From the NCBI RefSeq assembly GCF_000002985.6, contig NC_003283.11, positions 20,089,501 to 20,153,500 of the forward strand: DNA of 64,000 nt, written 5' to 3'. This document shows, piece by piece, positions 62,283 through 64,000 of this stretch (position 1 is the first letter of the stretch; every line of letters starts with the position of its first letter). Source of the DNA: Caenorhabditis elegans (Eukaryota > Nematoda > Chromadorea > Rhabditida > Rhabditidae). The notes beneath the pieces were generated by a model. It saw only the letters and a list, made by a program, of their open reading frames with translations, did no database searches and was not told where the DNA came from. Made by a program: the position numbers and the translations under genes.

Positions 62283-63818
62283 GAAGTGGTGTCGCTTGAA
62301 TCCAGATCAGATTGCTCTACGTCGTCAGATTCTACCGTGGCTTCTCATATTGTACGTAACTCTTTTTCTCTTTTTTTCTCATAAAATGGAAAAATTATAT
62401 GACTTTTTTTCACCAAACATGTAATAATAGCTAAATATTAAAGCGGCAAAAAAGTTTTGACGTTTTTTTTCGTTATTTTTTGAGTTGAATATGGGTGACT
62501 TATAGTAGCTGCATTGCATTGGAATCGAACTCACAGCCTCCTGCTCATGAGACGAAGTCACACACCATTCGGCCACAGAACGGTGATTTTGAACTGTTAA
62601 AAAGTAAAAAGAAGATTTTACGGAGGGCTTTGTACACGTGAAAACCCTTAACCATAGGGTTCGTGTAGAAAATCAACTGAAATTAGCACTAAACTTTGGA
62701 CGCAAATATCTCAAGATCTAGATGTCGGCGGCAAAAATTGTCTCTTATGTTCGAGAAGTACATAAAATCAACTATCCAATGACACCACTTTCGTTTCAAA
62801 ACGCCACCCAATAGGTAATGTATTCCCTAGTTAGAAGACGCAAGCAACCTTAATTGAAGAGAAACAGGACAGATTTGCATCGTTTTTTGATACTTTTTTT
62901 TTCAAAAAAAGACATTTTTTAGACCATTTTTCCCTGAATAACCATCAATTTCAGCAAGCTCGGCAACGCCAACAAGAACATCCAAACGTGTCGGATGCAC
63001 AGAATTTGAGTGACGTCAGTCGTAGTAATTCATCGGTATGTTATTATCCTTTGATAAAAACTTTGAAGAGAAACAGGACGCTTGTTTTTTTTTTGAGAGG
63101 GTTTTGTATGGCGAGATACCGTATATTCTCTATTAGAGGGGCCATGCCGCATTTATTTCCGGGCTCTGCGCTACTTGCGCACAATTAGAGATTGCCGGAT
63201 TACTAGAGACTGGCGCACTAATTTTCGATAACTAATTTTCATTTTGAGGTGACTACTTACGAGAGTAGTAACTTCAACATTCCCTTATAAAACCTCATAT
63301 TTTATGTGGGAATTTACAAAAATTGTGTATTTTTGCATATCAAAGACAAAAAATTTAAATTTAAATTTATAAAAAATTATTTAAGAAAGAACAAGAATAC
63401 CATGGAAGTAATCGAATATTTGAGGTGACTTTCACAACCAAAAAAAAGCGACTCATAGAGCCTGCCGCACTAATTTTCAAAAAGCCAGTCAGGGTGCCGT
63501 ACCATTAGATACACCGCTTTGATAGAAAATATACGGTTGTAGATTTCCATATGATAAATGAGCTGAATCTGCTATCATGCAGCTAGTGTTATTGGCGAGT
63601 GATTAAAAAACACTAAGTAGTGCCGGAAAAACAACTACGCCATATTGTTCTTGGAGATATATTTTCCAGCGTATTTCGTTCTAGATAGCTGATAGCTGAT
63701 AAGATCAAAACCACCATCATAATGATAGGTTTACAGACACTCAACATAGCATCGTGTTATGGACTCTCAGAAAAGACGATAGATCAGGAAATGAAAATTG
63801 CATACCCCATGAGAATCA
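62283..63818 (+). CDS. Partial Ser-rich gene running off the right edge
   Basis: Three exon-like segments: 62283-62351 (23 codons, LESRSDCSTSSDSTVAS), 62955-63035 (27 codons, QARQRQQEHPNVSDAQNLSD), 63737-63818 (27 codons plus 1 nt, YGLSEKTIDQEMKIAYPM). All have AG acceptors and GT donors (GTACGT, GTATGT, GTAAGT). The first two are bounded by phase 0, and the third enters in phase 0 and leaves in phase 1. The second begins with the same CAAGCTCGGCAACGCC and follows the same intron end as exon 3 of the gene at 54747. Start and end are not in view, and an inverted-repeat element separates the last two. Likely a paralogue or module-sharing neighbour. Function unknown. Confidence 0.42.
62508..62583 (-). 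pseudogene. tRNA-like sequence (minus), different family
   Basis: Minus-strand A-box-like TGGCCGAATGG (62565-62575) and B box GAGTTCGATTCC (62521-62532), with TCTCATGAGC between. T-stem pairing is poor, so probably a tRNA pseudogene. Unlike the TGGCTCAGTGG family elsewhere in the window. Confidence 0.45.
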
Positions 63819-64000
63819 GTAAGTAAAGTTTGTTGCAGTTGCAAATTATGTTATGTTAAACCGGAAGTCTGTATAACTGAGTTCGTCGTTCTACCGCTCG
63901 TCGCAGTTGTACTTTGGTGTTCCTTCGTTGACAGATATAACAACAAGTAAAGGAACTTTATTTTAAACAACTCCCCATTCCATTCCCTCTGGCCTGGGTT
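63036..64000. other. Right-edge region
   Basis: Holds the inverted-repeat element at 63118-63537 and the exon-like segment at 63737-63818. The last 180 bases show nothing I can identify. Confidence 0.4.
63118..63537. mobile_element. 420-bp inverted-repeat element
   Basis: Ends ACCGTATATTCTCTAT and ATAGAAAATATACGGT are inverted. The interior carries CGCACTAATTTTC in two places (about 63213 and 63466). No ORF. The style fits a nonautonomous DNA transposon common in Caenorhabditis. Confidence 0.82.

Overview
The window looks like Caenorhabditis elegans nuclear DNA, most likely the right arm of chromosome V. I infer this from the set of neighbours dcs-1, sec-23, ncx-1 and ssu-1, which I remember as lying together there (clone Y113G7A); no database was searched. 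Nematode traits seen directly are TTTTCAG splice acceptors, trans-splice-like acceptors a few bases before start codons, AT-rich introns, and dense palindromic and minisatellite repeats.

Layout. 1-1242 (minus): 5' exons of dcs-1 (scavenger decapping enzyme), running off the left edge. 1768-16065 (plus): complete 12-exon sec-23 (COPII coat, 821 aa by my splice model). Its large introns hold two roughly 1 kb palindromes, blocks of a GGGCGCTGCT/ACTACAAACTACA minisatellite in both orientations, and a small nested minus-strand gene for a secreted, possibly neuropeptide, precursor (4967-5480). 16294-31156 (minus): 15-exon ncx-1 Na+/Ca2+ exchanger (880 aa), with a roughly 185-bp tandem array, an E2F-site-like minisatellite and tRNA-like sequences in its introns. 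31157-38915: intergenic, with nine palindromes whose two arms are tRNA-like; two more copies lie at 45.4 and 49.2 kb. 38916-43714 (minus): five-exon ssu-1 cytosolic sulfotransferase. 46472-48943 (minus): five-exon single-pass membrane protein that I cannot name. 48944-54746: repeats, including a hairpin MITE with a clean TA target-site duplication inside a roughly 200-bp tandem array.

From 54.7 kb to the right edge the character changes to rapidly evolving plus-strand genes. The first (54747-57465) has a basic and Ser-rich N-terminus with a duplicated exon, then a Lon-protease-like proteolytic domain. That domain keeps the catalytic Ser but has Met at the Lys position, and it has an in-frame stop just upstream. 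The second (58700-60857) is a compact, atypical ubiquitin-specific-protease-like gene. The third (62283 to beyond 63818) is partial and reuses an exon-start module seen in the first. These genes, the nested peptide precursor and the tRNA-like palindrome cluster are the least ordinary content. The dcs-1, sec-23, ncx-1 and ssu-1 genes are ordinary conserved genes of mRNA decay, secretion, calcium handling and sulfation.
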